This document shows positions 1 to 8,430 of a DNA stretch of 64,000 bases, in pieces. The DNA lies in the NCBI RefSeq assembly GCF_022569295.1, contig NZ_JAKFIA010000001.1, forward strand, positions 511,001 through 575,000. The letters run 5' to 3'. The position numbers were made by a program, and so were the translations under genes. Numbering within the stretch: position 1 is the first letter of the stretch; every line of letters begins with the position of its first letter. This stretch comes from Pedomonas mirosovicensis. Lineage in GTDB: Bacteria; Pseudomonadota; Alphaproteobacteria; Sphingomonadales; Sphingomonadaceae. Under the pieces are notes generated by a model. That model was not told where the DNA came from and made no database searches. It worked only from the letters and a program-made list of their open reading frames with translations.

Positions 1-2
1 CG

Positions 3-725
3 CGGGCGGACATGGATCGCATCATCGAAGGCGCAGGGCTGGAGGATGGCCCGGCCCAGCACCTGCTGCGCGTGAACCTCGCCAACTACTTCGCGGCGGC
101 GGTGATGATGCCCTACGGCCGCTTCCTCGCGGCGGCGGAGCAGCTGAACTACGACCTCACCCTGCTCGGCGCGCGCTTCGGGGCCAGCTACGAGCAGGTG
201 TGCCACCGGCTCACCACGCTCCAGCGGCCGGGCGCGCGCGGCGTGCCCTTCTTCCTCATCCGGGTGGATCAGGCGGGCAACGTCTCCAAGCGCTACTCGG
301 CGGGGCGGTTCCACTTCTCCAAGTTCGGCGGCACCTGCCCGCTGTGGTCCCTGCACGCCACCTTCCGCGCGCCGGGGCAAATCCTCACCGAAGTCGTCGA
401 GATGCCGGATGGCACCCGCTACTTCTCCATCAGCCGCACGGTGCGAACCCATGTGAACGGCTGGGGCAACATCGAGCCGCAGTTCGCCATCGGCCTCGGG
501 TGCGAGCTGAAATACGCCCGCCATCTGGTCTACAGCCGGGGGCTCGACCTCGAAAACCCCAACGCCACGCCCATCGGCGTCAACTGCGCCCTGTGCGAGC
601 GGGAAGCCTGCCGCCAGCGCAGCCAGCCGCCGCTGTCCAGAACCCTCATCATCGACGAGCGCTCGCGGGGGGCGACCCCCTACCGTTTCGCAGAACCGGG
701 AGTTCCCGCACCCCTGCCGCGCTGA
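3..725 (+). CDS. ScfR/RamB-type transcriptional regulator, C-terminal part
   Basis: The reading frame is already open at the left edge, so the N-terminal helix-turn-helix is outside the window. What remains looks like the end of an ImmA/IrrE-like domain (ANYFAAAVMMPYGRF) followed by a DUF2083-type sensor region. Four clustered cysteines near the C-terminus (NCALCEREACR) and an FSKFGGTCPLW segment fit the short-chain acyl-CoA regulator family (ScfR/RamB/PrpC regulators). Family members control propionate, acetate or glyoxylate genes. Malate synthase begins 44 bases downstream on the same strand, so control of aceB is likely by inference. Confidence 0.75.
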   Translation, partial: RADMDRIIEGAGLEDGPAQHLLRVNLANYFAAAVMMPYGRFLAAAEQLNYDLTLLGARFGASYEQVCHRLTTLQRPGARGVPFFLIRVDQAGNVSKRYSAGRFHFSKFGGTCPLWSLHATFRAPGQILTEVVEMPDGTRYFSISRTVRTHVNGWGNIEPQFAIGLGCELKYARHLVYSRGLDLENPNATPIGVNCALCEREACRQRSQPPLSRTLIIDERSRGATPYRFAEPGVPAPLPR

Positions 726-769
726 CCGGCGGGGACTGAACACGTCACGTGCAGAAGGAGGAGGCTTTG

Positions 770-2359
770 ATGTCCGTAACCGGCGTTCAGATCACCGGCC
801 CCATGAATCCGGGCTATGAAACCATCCTGACGGACGAGGCCGTCGCCTTCCTTGCCGGGCTGCATCGCCGGTTCGAGGCGACGCGGCGGGAGCGGCTGGC
901 CGCCCGCGCCGCCCTGCAAGCCCGGCTGGACGCAGGCGAGAAGCTGGGCTTTTTGCCGGAAACCGCCGCCATTCGCGGCGCACCGTGGAAGATCGGCACC
1001 ATCCCGCAGGACCTCACCGACCGCCGGGTGGAAATCACCGGGCCGGTTGATCGCAAGATGGTCATCAACGCGCTGAACTCCGGCGCGAAGTGCTTCATGG
1101 CCTGCTTCGAGGATGCCTCGACGCCGGCGTGGGAGATCATGGTCGAAGGGCAGGTCAACCTGCGCGACGCCGTTGCCGGCACCATCAGCCTGACGGACGA
1201 GACATCCGGCAAGGAATACCGGCTGGGCAAGGAGACCGCGACGCTCATCGCCAGGCCGCGCGGCTGGCATCTTCTGGAGAAGCACCTCTATGTGGACGGC
1301 GAGCCGATCGCAGGCGCGCTGTTCGACTTCGGCCTCTACTTCTTCCATAACGCGAAGGCGCTGCTGGCCAAGGGTTCCGGGCCTTACCTCTACCTGCCCA
1401 AGATGGAGCACTATCTGGAAGCGCGGCTGTGGAACGATGTGTTCGTCTACGCCCAATCACAGCTGGGTCTTCCGGTGGGCACCATCAAGGCGACGGTGCT
1501 CATCGAGACCCTGCCCGCCGCCTTCCAGACCGAGGAGATCCTGTGGGAGCTGCGCGAGCACATCGTGGCGCTCAACTGCGGCCGGTGGGACTACATCTTC
1601 AGCTACATCAAGCGCCAGCGTACCGACCCCAACGCCGTGCTGCCGGACCGCGCCGCCGTCACCATGACCGTGCCGTTCATGCGGAACTACTCTCTCCACA
1701 CCATCCGCACCTGCCACCTGCACGGGGCCTATGCCATGGGCGGCATGTCCGCCTTCATTCCGGTGAAGAACGACGAGGCCCGCAACGCGGCGGCGTTCGA
1801 GCAGGTGCGCGCTGACAAGGAACGCGAGGCAACGGACGGCCACGACGGCACCTGGGTCGCCCACCCCGGCCTGGTGCCGGTAGCTCTGCAAGTGTTCGAC
1901 CGGATCATGCCCGGCCCCAACCAGGTCGCCAAGATCCCCGACGTGTCGGTATCGGCCGAGGATCTGCTCAGGCCCTGCGAAGGCCCCAAGACACGGCAGG
2001 GCCTTGCCATGAACATCAATGTGGGCATTGGCTATGTCGCCTCCTGGCTGCGCGGCCAGGGCGCAGCCCCGCTCCACAACCTGATGGAAGATGCCGCCAC
2101 CGCCGAAATCAGCCGCACCCAGGTGTGGCAGTGGCGCAAGACCGAAACCCGCCTCGACAGTGGCGAACTGGTGGACGACGACCTCATCAACGCCGCTATC
2201 AACGAGCAGCTGGCGGTGTGGCAGCAAGCGGTGGGCGACAATTTCTTCGCCTCTGGCCGTTACATCGAAGCCGCCGAACTGATGCGCGAGATGATCCTCG
2301 CCGAGGAATGTCCGGAATTCCTCACGCTCCCCGCCTACGATCGCTACTTCGCGGCGTGA
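770..2359 (+). CDS. aceB: Malate synthase A
   Basis: Condenses glyoxylate with acetyl-CoA to malate in the cytoplasmic glyoxylate shunt. The 529-residue length matches the A isoform (E. coli AceB is 533). The family signature is present in the segment reading LNCGRWDYIFSYIK, and IARPRGWHLLEKH supplies the conserved arginine region. An earlier in-frame GTG exists at 749, but a strong AAGGAGGAGG ribosome site at 755-764 sits correctly for the ATG at 770. The upstream ScfR/RamB-like gene suggests acetate or fatty-acid dependent control. No isocitrate lyase gene is in the window. Confidence 0.95.
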   Translation: MSVTGVQITGPMNPGYETILTDEAVAFLAGLHRRFEATRRERLAARAALQARLDAGEKLGFLPETAAIRGAPWKIGTIPQDLTDRRVEITGPVDRKMVINALNSGAKCFMACFEDASTPAWEIMVEGQVNLRDAVAGTISLTDETSGKEYRLGKETATLIARPRGWHLLEKHLYVDGEPIAGALFDFGLYFFHNAKALLAKGSGPYLYLPKMEHYLEARLWNDVFVYAQSQLGLPVGTIKATVLIETLPAAFQTEEILWELREHIVALNCGRWDYIFSYIKRQRTDPNAVLPDRAAVTMTVPFMRNYSLHTIRTCHLHGAYAMGGMSAFIPVKNDEARNAAAFEQVRADKEREATDGHDGTWVAHPGLVPVALQVFDRIMPGPNQVAKIPDVSVSAEDLLRPCEGPKTRQGLAMNINVGIGYVASWLRGQGAAPLHNLMEDAATAEISRTQVWQWRKTETRLDSGELVDDDLINAAINEQLAVWQQAVGDNFFASGRYIEAAELMREMILAEECPEFLTLPAYDRYFAA

Positions 2360-2417
2360 GGGAGGGCGCGGGGGTATGCCCTTCGGGTTTTGGGTTGCGC
2401 CCTTTGGGCTTTGAAAT

Positions 2418-2440
2418 GCAGGGGGTCGCAGACCCCTGCA
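2418..2440. repeat. Palindrome downstream of aceB, repeat-family copy 1
   Basis: A near-perfect stem (TGCAGGGGGTC, loop GCA, GACCCCTGCA) followed by CCCCCATTTT. It probably ends the aceB transcript. The same core, GCAGGGGTC then three bases then GACCCCTGC, recurs at 3871-3895, so it also behaves as a dispersed REP-like palindrome. Confidence 0.6.
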
Positions 2441-2495
2441 CCCCCATTTTGTTCATGGGGCTGTGTCTGTGATGACGGGCGCAGCCCTTTCCTTT

Positions 2496-2551
2496 GCGCG
2501 TCCCTGAAACGAAATGGGGATTGTTAAGGGGGGACAAGTCCCCCTTAACAA
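2496..2551. repeat. Dispersed repeat with adjoining hairpin
   Basis: Bases 2496-2531 match, in reverse complement and with about one base difference, bases 52735-52771 some 50 kb away. The shared core reads CCTGAAACGAAATGGGGATT on this strand. The right part runs into a long hairpin at 2521-2551 (arms TTGTTAAGGGGG and CCCCCTTAACAA, loop containing CAAG). It lies in the leader of the MFS gene that starts at 2589. Function unknown. Confidence 0.65.
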
Positions 2552-2588
2552 CAAGTCTGAAAAGACATGGGGCGCGAGGGGGAAATAC

Positions 2589-3854
2589 ATGCCGCCGGTG
2601 ACAGTGCAGCTTCTGGGGGCGCGGCGGTTTGCGCCTTTGTTCGCCACCCAGTTTCTGGGGGCGTTCAACGACAACCTCTATCGCACGGCGATGACGTTCC
2701 TCATCGTCTACCACCTGAAGGCGAGCGATCCGCAGGCGGGGGCGGTGCTGGCGACGGCGGCGGCGGGCCTGTTCATCCTCCCCTATTTCCTGTTCTCGGC
2801 GCTGGCCGGGCAGCTGGCGGACGTGCGGGACAAGGCGTGGGTCGCCCGCGCGGTGAAGGTGGCGGAGGTGGCGATCATGGCGGTGGGCGCGTTCGCGCTG
2901 ACGCATGATTCCATCGCCCTTCTGATGTTCATCCTGTTTTGCATGGGCGTGCACTCGGCTTTCTTCGGCCCGATGAAATACTCCATCCTGCCCCAGCATC
3001 TCGGGCGGCAGGAGCTGCTGGCGGGCACGGGGCTGGTGGAGGCGGGCACGTTCCTCGCCATCCTGTTCGGGCAGATTCTGGGCGGGCTGTTCACGCCGGT
3101 GCAGGCCGCGTGGGGCGTGGTGCTGGTGGCGGTGCTGGGGCTGGCGGCCAGCTGGCCCATTCCCCCCGCCCCGCCGCTGGTGGAGAACGGCCGCCTCAGC
3201 TGGAACCTGGCGGCCGAAACGGTCAAGCTCATGAAAACCGCCCGCGCCAACCGCACGGTGTGGCGGTCCATCCTCGCCCTCTCATGGTTCTGGGCGCTGG
3301 GCACGGTGATGACCGCCCAGCTCGGCCCGCTGGTGAAGACGGAACTGGGGGCCTCGCAAGAGGTGGCGACCCTGTGCCTTGCGGCCTTTTCGGTGGGTAT
3401 CGCCATCGGTTCGGTGCTCATCGGCCGCCTGCTGCGCGGGCGGGTGACGGGGCGGTACTGCGCCGCCAGCATGGCCGTGGTGGCGCTGGCGCTGTTCGAT
3501 CTGGTGCTGGCGGTCGATGCCTTCGGGCCGGCGCAGGCCGGGGCGCTGTCCCCCGCCGCCTTCCTCGCCAGCCTTGGGGCATGGCGGGTGCTCGTGGACC
3601 TCACCGTCCTCGCCATTGCCGGCGGGGCTTATTCCGTGCCGCTCTATGCTCTCATGCAGACCGCCAGCGCCGAAGGCGCGCGTTCCCGCATGGTGGCGGC
3701 CAACAATGTGCTCAACGCCGTGTGGATGGTGGCGGCAACCGGCGTCAGCGCCACGCTGCTGGGGGCGGGCCTGCGCGTCACCCACATCTGCCTCGTGCTC
3801 GCCGGGTTCAGCCTCGTGATGGCCGCCTACTGCTGGCGCGGCTTGCGGGAATAG
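2589..3854 (+). CDS. MFS transporter, LplT/Aas-type N-terminal family
   Basis: A 421-residue hydrophobic protein with about 12 predicted membrane segments. The opening ATQFLGAFNDNLYRTAMTFL resembles the first helix of the lysophospholipid-flippase branch of the major facilitator family (LplT, and the permease half of Aas fusions), and a later GVHSAFFGPMKYSILP segment also fits. The start at 2589 follows a purine-rich GAGGGGGAAA. An upstream in-frame ATG at 2514 would place the dispersed repeat hairpin inside the protein, so it is less likely. No acyltransferase domain follows. Substrate is uncertain. Confidence 0.75.
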   Translation: MPPVTVQLLGARRFAPLFATQFLGAFNDNLYRTAMTFLIVYHLKASDPQAGAVLATAAAGLFILPYFLFSALAGQLADVRDKAWVARAVKVAEVAIMAVGAFALTHDSIALLMFILFCMGVHSAFFGPMKYSILPQHLGRQELLAGTGLVEAGTFLAILFGQILGGLFTPVQAAWGVVLVAVLGLAASWPIPPAPPLVENGRLSWNLAAETVKLMKTARANRTVWRSILALSWFWALGTVMTAQLGPLVKTELGASQEVATLCLAAFSVGIAIGSVLIGRLLRGRVTGRYCAASMAVVALALFDLVLAVDAFGPAQAGALSPAAFLASLGAWRVLVDLTVLAIAGGAYSVPLYALMQTASAEGARSRMVAANNVLNAVWMVAATGVSATLLGAGLRVTHICLVLAGFSLVMAAYCWRGLRE

Positions 3855-3870
3855 AGGGGAATTTCAGGTT

Positions 3871-3895
3871 TTGCAGGGGTCCGAGACCCCTGCAA
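3871..3895. repeat. Perfect palindrome between convergent genes, repeat-family copy 2
   Basis: An 11-base perfect stem (TTGCAGGGGTC, loop CGA, GACCCCTGCAA) lies between the converging MFS gene and the small membrane protein gene. It shares its core with 2418-2440. It may act as a bidirectional terminator, although neither side has a long T-tract. Confidence 0.6.
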
Positions 3896-3910
3896 GGACT
3901 TGGAAAATCT

Positions 3911-4303
3911 TCACCACAGCCAGGTGGTGGGATTGTCGATCGGCTGCTGCTTCTGGGCCGCCAGCATCGCCTTGACGGTGCGAACGGCGAACCAGACAAC
4001 GATCCAGATGCCCAGCAGCCAAGCGACCGGAATGAGAATGATGGTGACGAAGGCCACCACCATCAAAATGGATTGCAGCAGCCCGATCCAGAAGGTGCGG
4101 ATGTGATAGCGGTAGTGGCTGCGCTCCCAATCCGCCGGAGTGTCGCTGTTCCACACATAGGCCAGGACCAGGCCGATGAGCGCCGACAGGCCGGTGATGT
4201 AGCCGCCGAGATACAGCAGGCTGACGATCGTCGGGTTGTTGAACTGGAAGCCGGAGGACGGCGGCTGCCGCCCTTCCGGAACGTAGTTGGAGTCCTCTGC
4301 CAT
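3911..4303 (-). CDS. DUF4870-like small membrane protein
   Basis: A 130-residue protein with a polar N-terminus and three or four hydrophobic stretches (around residues 28-50, 72-95 and 90-112). The pattern SLLYLGGYITGLSALIGLVL, then HYRYHIRTFWIGLL, matches small DUF4870-type membrane proteins of Proteobacteria. It ends with QPIDNPTTWLW. It is read away from the M16 peptidase genes on the same strand, but about 40 bases downstream of them, so cotranscription is possible. Function unknown. Confidence 0.7.
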   Translation of the reverse strand: MAEDSNYVPEGRQPPSSGFQFNNPTIVSLLYLGGYITGLSALIGLVLAYVWNSDTPADWERSHYRYHIRTFWIGLLQSILMVVAFVTIILIPVAWLLGIWIVVWFAVRTVKAMLAAQKQQPIDNPTTWLW

Positions 4304-4346
4304 GTGTCTGCCCTAACCCCCCCTAGAGTTGTAATCTGTTAGCAGT

Positions 4347-5786
4347 TTACAACGAAGGAACGGCGGACGCTATCTCGGGCACCTTTTGCAGCTGCGGACG
4401 CACGGTCTTGAGGTCGCCCACGATGACGAGGGTCATGGCGTCAGGCTTTAGATACTGGCTGATAACGCTGGAGACCTGCTGCGGCGTCACCGCCCGCACC
4501 TTGCCCACATATTGCTCCAGTTCAGAGCGCGGCAGGCCGAAGCTGTCGTAGAAGGCAAGACTGGAGATGAGGCCGCCGCGCGTCGCGGTGCGAAGAATCC
4601 ATATGCCCGCAAGGCCGTTCTGCTTGGCTTCCAGTTCCTCCTTCGAGGGCGGCTCGCTGCCGAGCAGGCGAATTTCCTTGAATACTTCATGCAAGGAGTC
4701 GCCGGTGTGGGCGGAGGTCACGTCCGCCACCAGAATCCACTGGCCGTATCCCGTGCCGTAGGAGGCGCTGGAACTGGGCGAATAGGTGTAGCCCTTGTCT
4801 TCCCGCAGGTTGAGGGTGATGCGCGAGGTGAAGCTGCCGCCCAGCACGTCGTTGGCAACGCTCATGGGAATGCGGCTCTTGAACGCCCTCGGGTCCGGCA
4901 GGGGCGCGCCCAGGTAAATGGTGGACTGCGGCGCATCCGGCCGGTCGATCAGCACCACGTTGAGCTTCGATGCGGCGTCGGCGGGCCGGATGATCGGTTC
5001 CGGCCCCTGCTGCCAATCGCCGAAGGCGGCCTCGATGGCCTGGCGCATGGCGGCGGCATCGAACTGCCCGGCGACATAGAGATGGGCGCGCTTCGCCCCC
5101 AACTTCTCGGTGTGGAAGCGGCGGATGTCATCAATGGTGACCGCCTGCACTTCCTGTTCGGTCAGCAGGCCATGGCCGAAGGGATGATTGGGAAGGAAAG
5201 CCTTGGTGAAGGCATCATCGGCGAGCGATTGCGGGCTGGTCTTGGCAATCGCCAGGCTGCGGAGAGCGTCCTGCTTGATGCGCGGCAGCTCGCTTTCCGG
5301 CAGGTTGGGGCGGCGCACCACGTCTGCCAGCAGCCGCGTGGCCTCGGGGCCGAACTCGGAGAGCACCGAAATGCCCGCGCCGAAGAATTCGAGGCCGTTG
5401 TCGACGCCGATGCCGCCGCCCATGTCCCCCGCCCGCTGGGCGATGGTGACGGCGGACTGACCGGCCGCGCCCTCGTTCATGAGCGCCGAGGTGAAGTCGG
5501 CGACGCCGAACTTGCCGCCCTCATCCAGCCGCCCGGCGCGGATACGCAGGGAGAGCGTCACCTTGGGCACGGAGCCGAAGGGGATCATGGTTACCTGCAT
5601 GCCGTTGGCGAGCTTGTAGGTCTCGATGGCGGGCAGCTTCAGCTCTCGCGGCTTGCCCGGCGGTGGCGGGGTTTCCCGCGCCGGGGCGGCCGCTGTCTGC
5701 TGGGCCTGTGCGAAGGCCGGGGCCGCGGCGGTGGCGGCAAGGGTGACGGCAAGCGCCGCCGGACGAAGCAGATGGTTCAGCATCAT
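4347..5786 (-). CDS. M16 peptidase family protein, non-catalytic partner
   Basis: A 479-residue secreted or periplasmic protein with an N-terminal signal peptide (hydrophobic core AALAVTLAATAAAPAFA). It has the insulinase (M16) fold, but where the zinc site HxxEH should be it reads FTSALMNEGAAG, so the metal ligands are missing. The C-terminal half keeps the LNLREDKGYTYSPSSS region of the substrate-binding half. Paired with the catalytic M16 gene immediately upstream (4-base overlap), it is expected to form a heterodimer like the mitochondrial processing peptidase or two-gene bacterial M16 systems. Confidence 0.85.
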   Translation of the reverse strand: MMLNHLLRPAALAVTLAATAAAPAFAQAQQTAAAPARETPPPPGKPRELKLPAIETYKLANGMQVTMIPFGSVPKVTLSLRIRAGRLDEGGKFGVADFTSALMNEGAAGQSAVTIAQRAGDMGGGIGVDNGLEFFGAGISVLSEFGPEATRLLADVVRRPNLPESELPRIKQDALRSLAIAKTSPQSLADDAFTKAFLPNHPFGHGLLTEQEVQAVTIDDIRRFHTEKLGAKRAHLYVAGQFDAAAMRQAIEAAFGDWQQGPEPIIRPADAASKLNVVLIDRPDAPQSTIYLGAPLPDPRAFKSRIPMSVANDVLGGSFTSRITLNLREDKGYTYSPSSSASYGTGYGQWILVADVTSAHTGDSLHEVFKEIRLLGSEPPSKEELEAKQNGLAGIWILRTATRGGLISSLAFYDSFGLPRSELEQYVGKVRAVTPQQVSSVISQYLKPDAMTLVIVGDLKTVRPQLQKVPEIASAVPSL

Positions 5787-7252
5787 TTGGCCTCTCCCTT
5801 GGCGGCGGGGGCGGCCGCGCCCGGTTCCAGAATCAGCACCGTGCGCTTGGTGGGCGCGAGGTACTTGCGGGCAGTTTCCTGGATGAGTTGCGGCGTGACG
5901 GCGGCAAAGCCCTGCTCGATGGTATTCACCTTTGCGGGGTTATCGTCGAACAGGGCAAAGGAGGCGAGCAGGTCCATCAGCGAGAAGCGGGTGCTCGACC
6001 CCACCATGTCATAAAGGCCGGAGCGCAGGCGGGTGCGGATGCGGTCCAGCTCGGACTGGGGCACAGGCTGCTCGCGCAGCTGGTTGATGACGGTGTCCAC
6101 GTCCCGCATGATCGCCTCGGGCGCGATGCTGGCATCGTGCACCAGGCCGAAGGTCATGAGCATGGGCCCGTTGTAGGTGAACATGTCGCCGAGGAGCGGG
6201 TTGATGCCGCCCATCACGCTGTCGGTATAGCCCTTCTCGCGCACCAGTTTCTGGGTGAGGCGCGCGTCGTCGCCACCTTGCAGCAGGGCCTCGATCATGC
6301 CGAAGGCATACCATTCGGGCGTGCCGCGCGGCGGCACATGGTATGCGAACGCCAATGCCGGGCGCGGAGCCAGCGGATCGGTGCGATGCACCACCTTTTC
6401 CTGGGTCTGCTCCGGCTCGGTGATATCGGGCATCTGGCCGACAGGCCGGGCGGCAATGGTGCCGAAATACTTCTGCGCCCAGGCCCAGGTCTTCTCCACA
6501 TCGATGTCGCCGGCCACCACCAGCACGGCGTTGCCGGGGGCATAGTACTGCTCGCGGAAGCGCTTTGCGTCTTCCAGCGTCGCCGCCTGCAGGTGATCGA
6601 GGTCACCGTAGAAGTTATGGGCGTTATACCAGTTGGAGAAGGCCGCCTGCGGCATGTCCAGCCACATGAACCCGCCGTAGGGCTGGTTCAGCACGTTCAC
6701 CCGCACCTCGCTGATGACCACGTCCTGCTGGTTCTTCAGCGTCTCGGGCGTAAGGTTGAGGCTCTTCATCCGGTCCGCCTCGGCCCACAGCACGGTTTCG
6801 GCCAGGTGGCTGGGCACCACTTCATAGTAGTTGGTGTAATCCCAGCGGGTGGAGCCGTTGAGCACGCCGCCGTTGCCCTCGATCAGGCTGTTGAAGGCCC
6901 CCTTGGGCAGATTGGCCGAGCCCTGGAACATCAGGTGTTCGAACAGGTGGGCATAGCCGGTGCGGTCCTTCGGCTCCACGCGCCAGCCAACGCCATAGTA
7001 GACGCCGACGGTGGCGGTGGGCACGGACGGGTCGGGCGCGAGCACCACCTTCAGCCCGTTTTCCAGCTTGCGGTAGACCACGTTGACCAGGGGTTTGCTT
7101 GCAACCGTTTCAGTTGCGGGCGGTTTGCTTGAAACCGCTTGGCCGGCAGCCGTGGCGGCAGAGCTTGGGGTGGGAGATGCACAGCCTGCCAGGGCGGCAG
7201 CGCTGGCAAGAAGGGCGATGCGGCCGCCCATCCGGAAGAGGCTCTCGATCAT
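5783..7252 (-). CDS. M16 family zinc metallopeptidase, lipoprotein
   Basis: A 489-residue M16 peptidase. HLFEH at about residues 102-106 is the inverted zinc-binding HxxEH, and WAEADRM downstream supplies the third ligand glutamate. The N-terminus carries a lipobox (LAGC, residues 21-24), which predicts a membrane-anchored lipoprotein facing the periplasm. A later RTRLRSGLYDMVGSS segment belongs to the second half-domain. It overlaps the inactive partner by 4 bases, which points to translational coupling and a 1:1 complex. Likely role: degradation of peptides in the envelope. Confidence 0.9.
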   Translation of the reverse strand: MIESLFRMGGRIALLASAAALAGCASPTPSSAATAAGQAVSSKPPATETVASKPLVNVVYRKLENGLKVVLAPDPSVPTATVGVYYGVGWRVEPKDRTGYAHLFEHLMFQGSANLPKGAFNSLIEGNGGVLNGSTRWDYTNYYEVVPSHLAETVLWAEADRMKSLNLTPETLKNQQDVVISEVRVNVLNQPYGGFMWLDMPQAAFSNWYNAHNFYGDLDHLQAATLEDAKRFREQYYAPGNAVLVVAGDIDVEKTWAWAQKYFGTIAARPVGQMPDITEPEQTQEKVVHRTDPLAPRPALAFAYHVPPRGTPEWYAFGMIEALLQGGDDARLTQKLVREKGYTDSVMGGINPLLGDMFTYNGPMLMTFGLVHDASIAPEAIMRDVDTVINQLREQPVPQSELDRIRTRLRSGLYDMVGSSTRFSLMDLLASFALFDDNPAKVNTIEQGFAAVTPQLIQETARKYLAPTKRTVLILEPGAAAPAAKGEAK

Positions 7253-7330
7253 GCCGTAACCCTAATATCCGCCAGGGTTGGCGTCCAGAGCCCAGGGGGT
7301 GGAAGCTGGGGGTAAAGGCAAGCCCCCCTC

Positions 7331-8430
7331 TCAGGCGGGCTCCCGTAGTTTGGGAGCCGTAACCCGCGCTGCCGGGCGCGCCTTGGGCTTGGGCCGGCGG
7401 AACCAGAAGGTCCAGACGCTGAGCGTGCCCAAGAGGCACAGGCCAAGGCCGGAGAGGGTCATGACCAGGCGGTAGGCAAGGCCCCCCACCTTGGCCGCAT
7501 GGAGCGGGTAAACCGCATTGAACATTTGCGTGGCCGCCGGCATGGCCAAGGCATCCCGCGCCTCGATCAGGCGGCCGTCGGCGGGGTCAAACCACAGGAG
7601 GGTGCGGCCGTTGGGCAGCCATTCCTCCGGCTGCTTCATCCGCAGGGAAATCAGATCGCCGGGGTTCTTCGGCAGGCCGAGCGAGCGGAACTCGGCCTCG
7701 GGAAAGCGCCGGTGGGCCTCGCCCAGCATGGCGGCCCAATCCAGATCCGGGCTGAGCGCGCCGCCCTCCACCTTCGGCGGGGCCATGGCCGCCCGGAAGT
7801 TCTCCCCGCCCGACCAGGGGGTGAGCAACATATTGGCCACCGGGCGCAGCGTCAGCATGACGCCCGTGACCATGGAGAGAAACAGGAGCGGCGCGACCAC
7901 AATGCCAAGATCGCGGTGATGGCGCACGATGGCCGGGCGGCTCATCCGCGCGGGCCACAGGCGGAACTCGAAGGTCTTGCGGGTGCGCCACCAAAGGATG
8001 ACGCCGGTGATGACGAAGGCGAGGCCGATGAGCCCCAGCCAGCCCGCGACGACGGAGCCCGGCTCGCCCGCCCATAGGTAATGGTGCAGGTCGAACAGCC
8101 ACAGCTCAACGCGGTCCCACTTGCTCTCCCAGCGGGTGACGATCTCCCCGCCTGGCTGGCATAGGCTCCCGCCTCTTCCCCGAAGCGCAGGCGGTGAAGG
8201 CCGAAATCCTGGGTGGCGAGCAGGATGGAGCTGGGCGTTGAGGGCCCGGCCATCAGCCGTTCGACCGTCGCCGACAGGACGGCGACCTCCTGTACCTGCG
8301 GGTCGCGGGCGTGGGGCAGCAGGACCCAGGCGTCCTTATGGAGGAGGATCGCCCCCGACAGCCCCAGCACCGCCAGCAGCAGGCCGATGAGACCGCCGGT
8401 CCAGCGGTGCAGGAGGTCGATGAGTTTCAT
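7331..8430 (-). pseudogene. PepSY-associated membrane protein, frameshifted as read
   Basis: Read in two frames this is one PepSY-TM protein of about 365 residues. The N-terminal part runs MKLIDLLHRWTGGLIGLLLA to EEAGAYASQAG. The second frame then continues GEIVTRWESKWDRVELWLFD, HHYLWAGEPGS and GVILWWRTRKTFEFR. The frames meet at a run of four C on the plus strand (8146-8149), where one missing base restores the protein. It abuts the TonB-dependent receptor gene (stop and start share one base). PepSY-TM proteins next to such receptors are typical of siderophore uptake, as possible ferric reductases. Sequencing error is the likely cause of the break. Confidence 0.8.
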
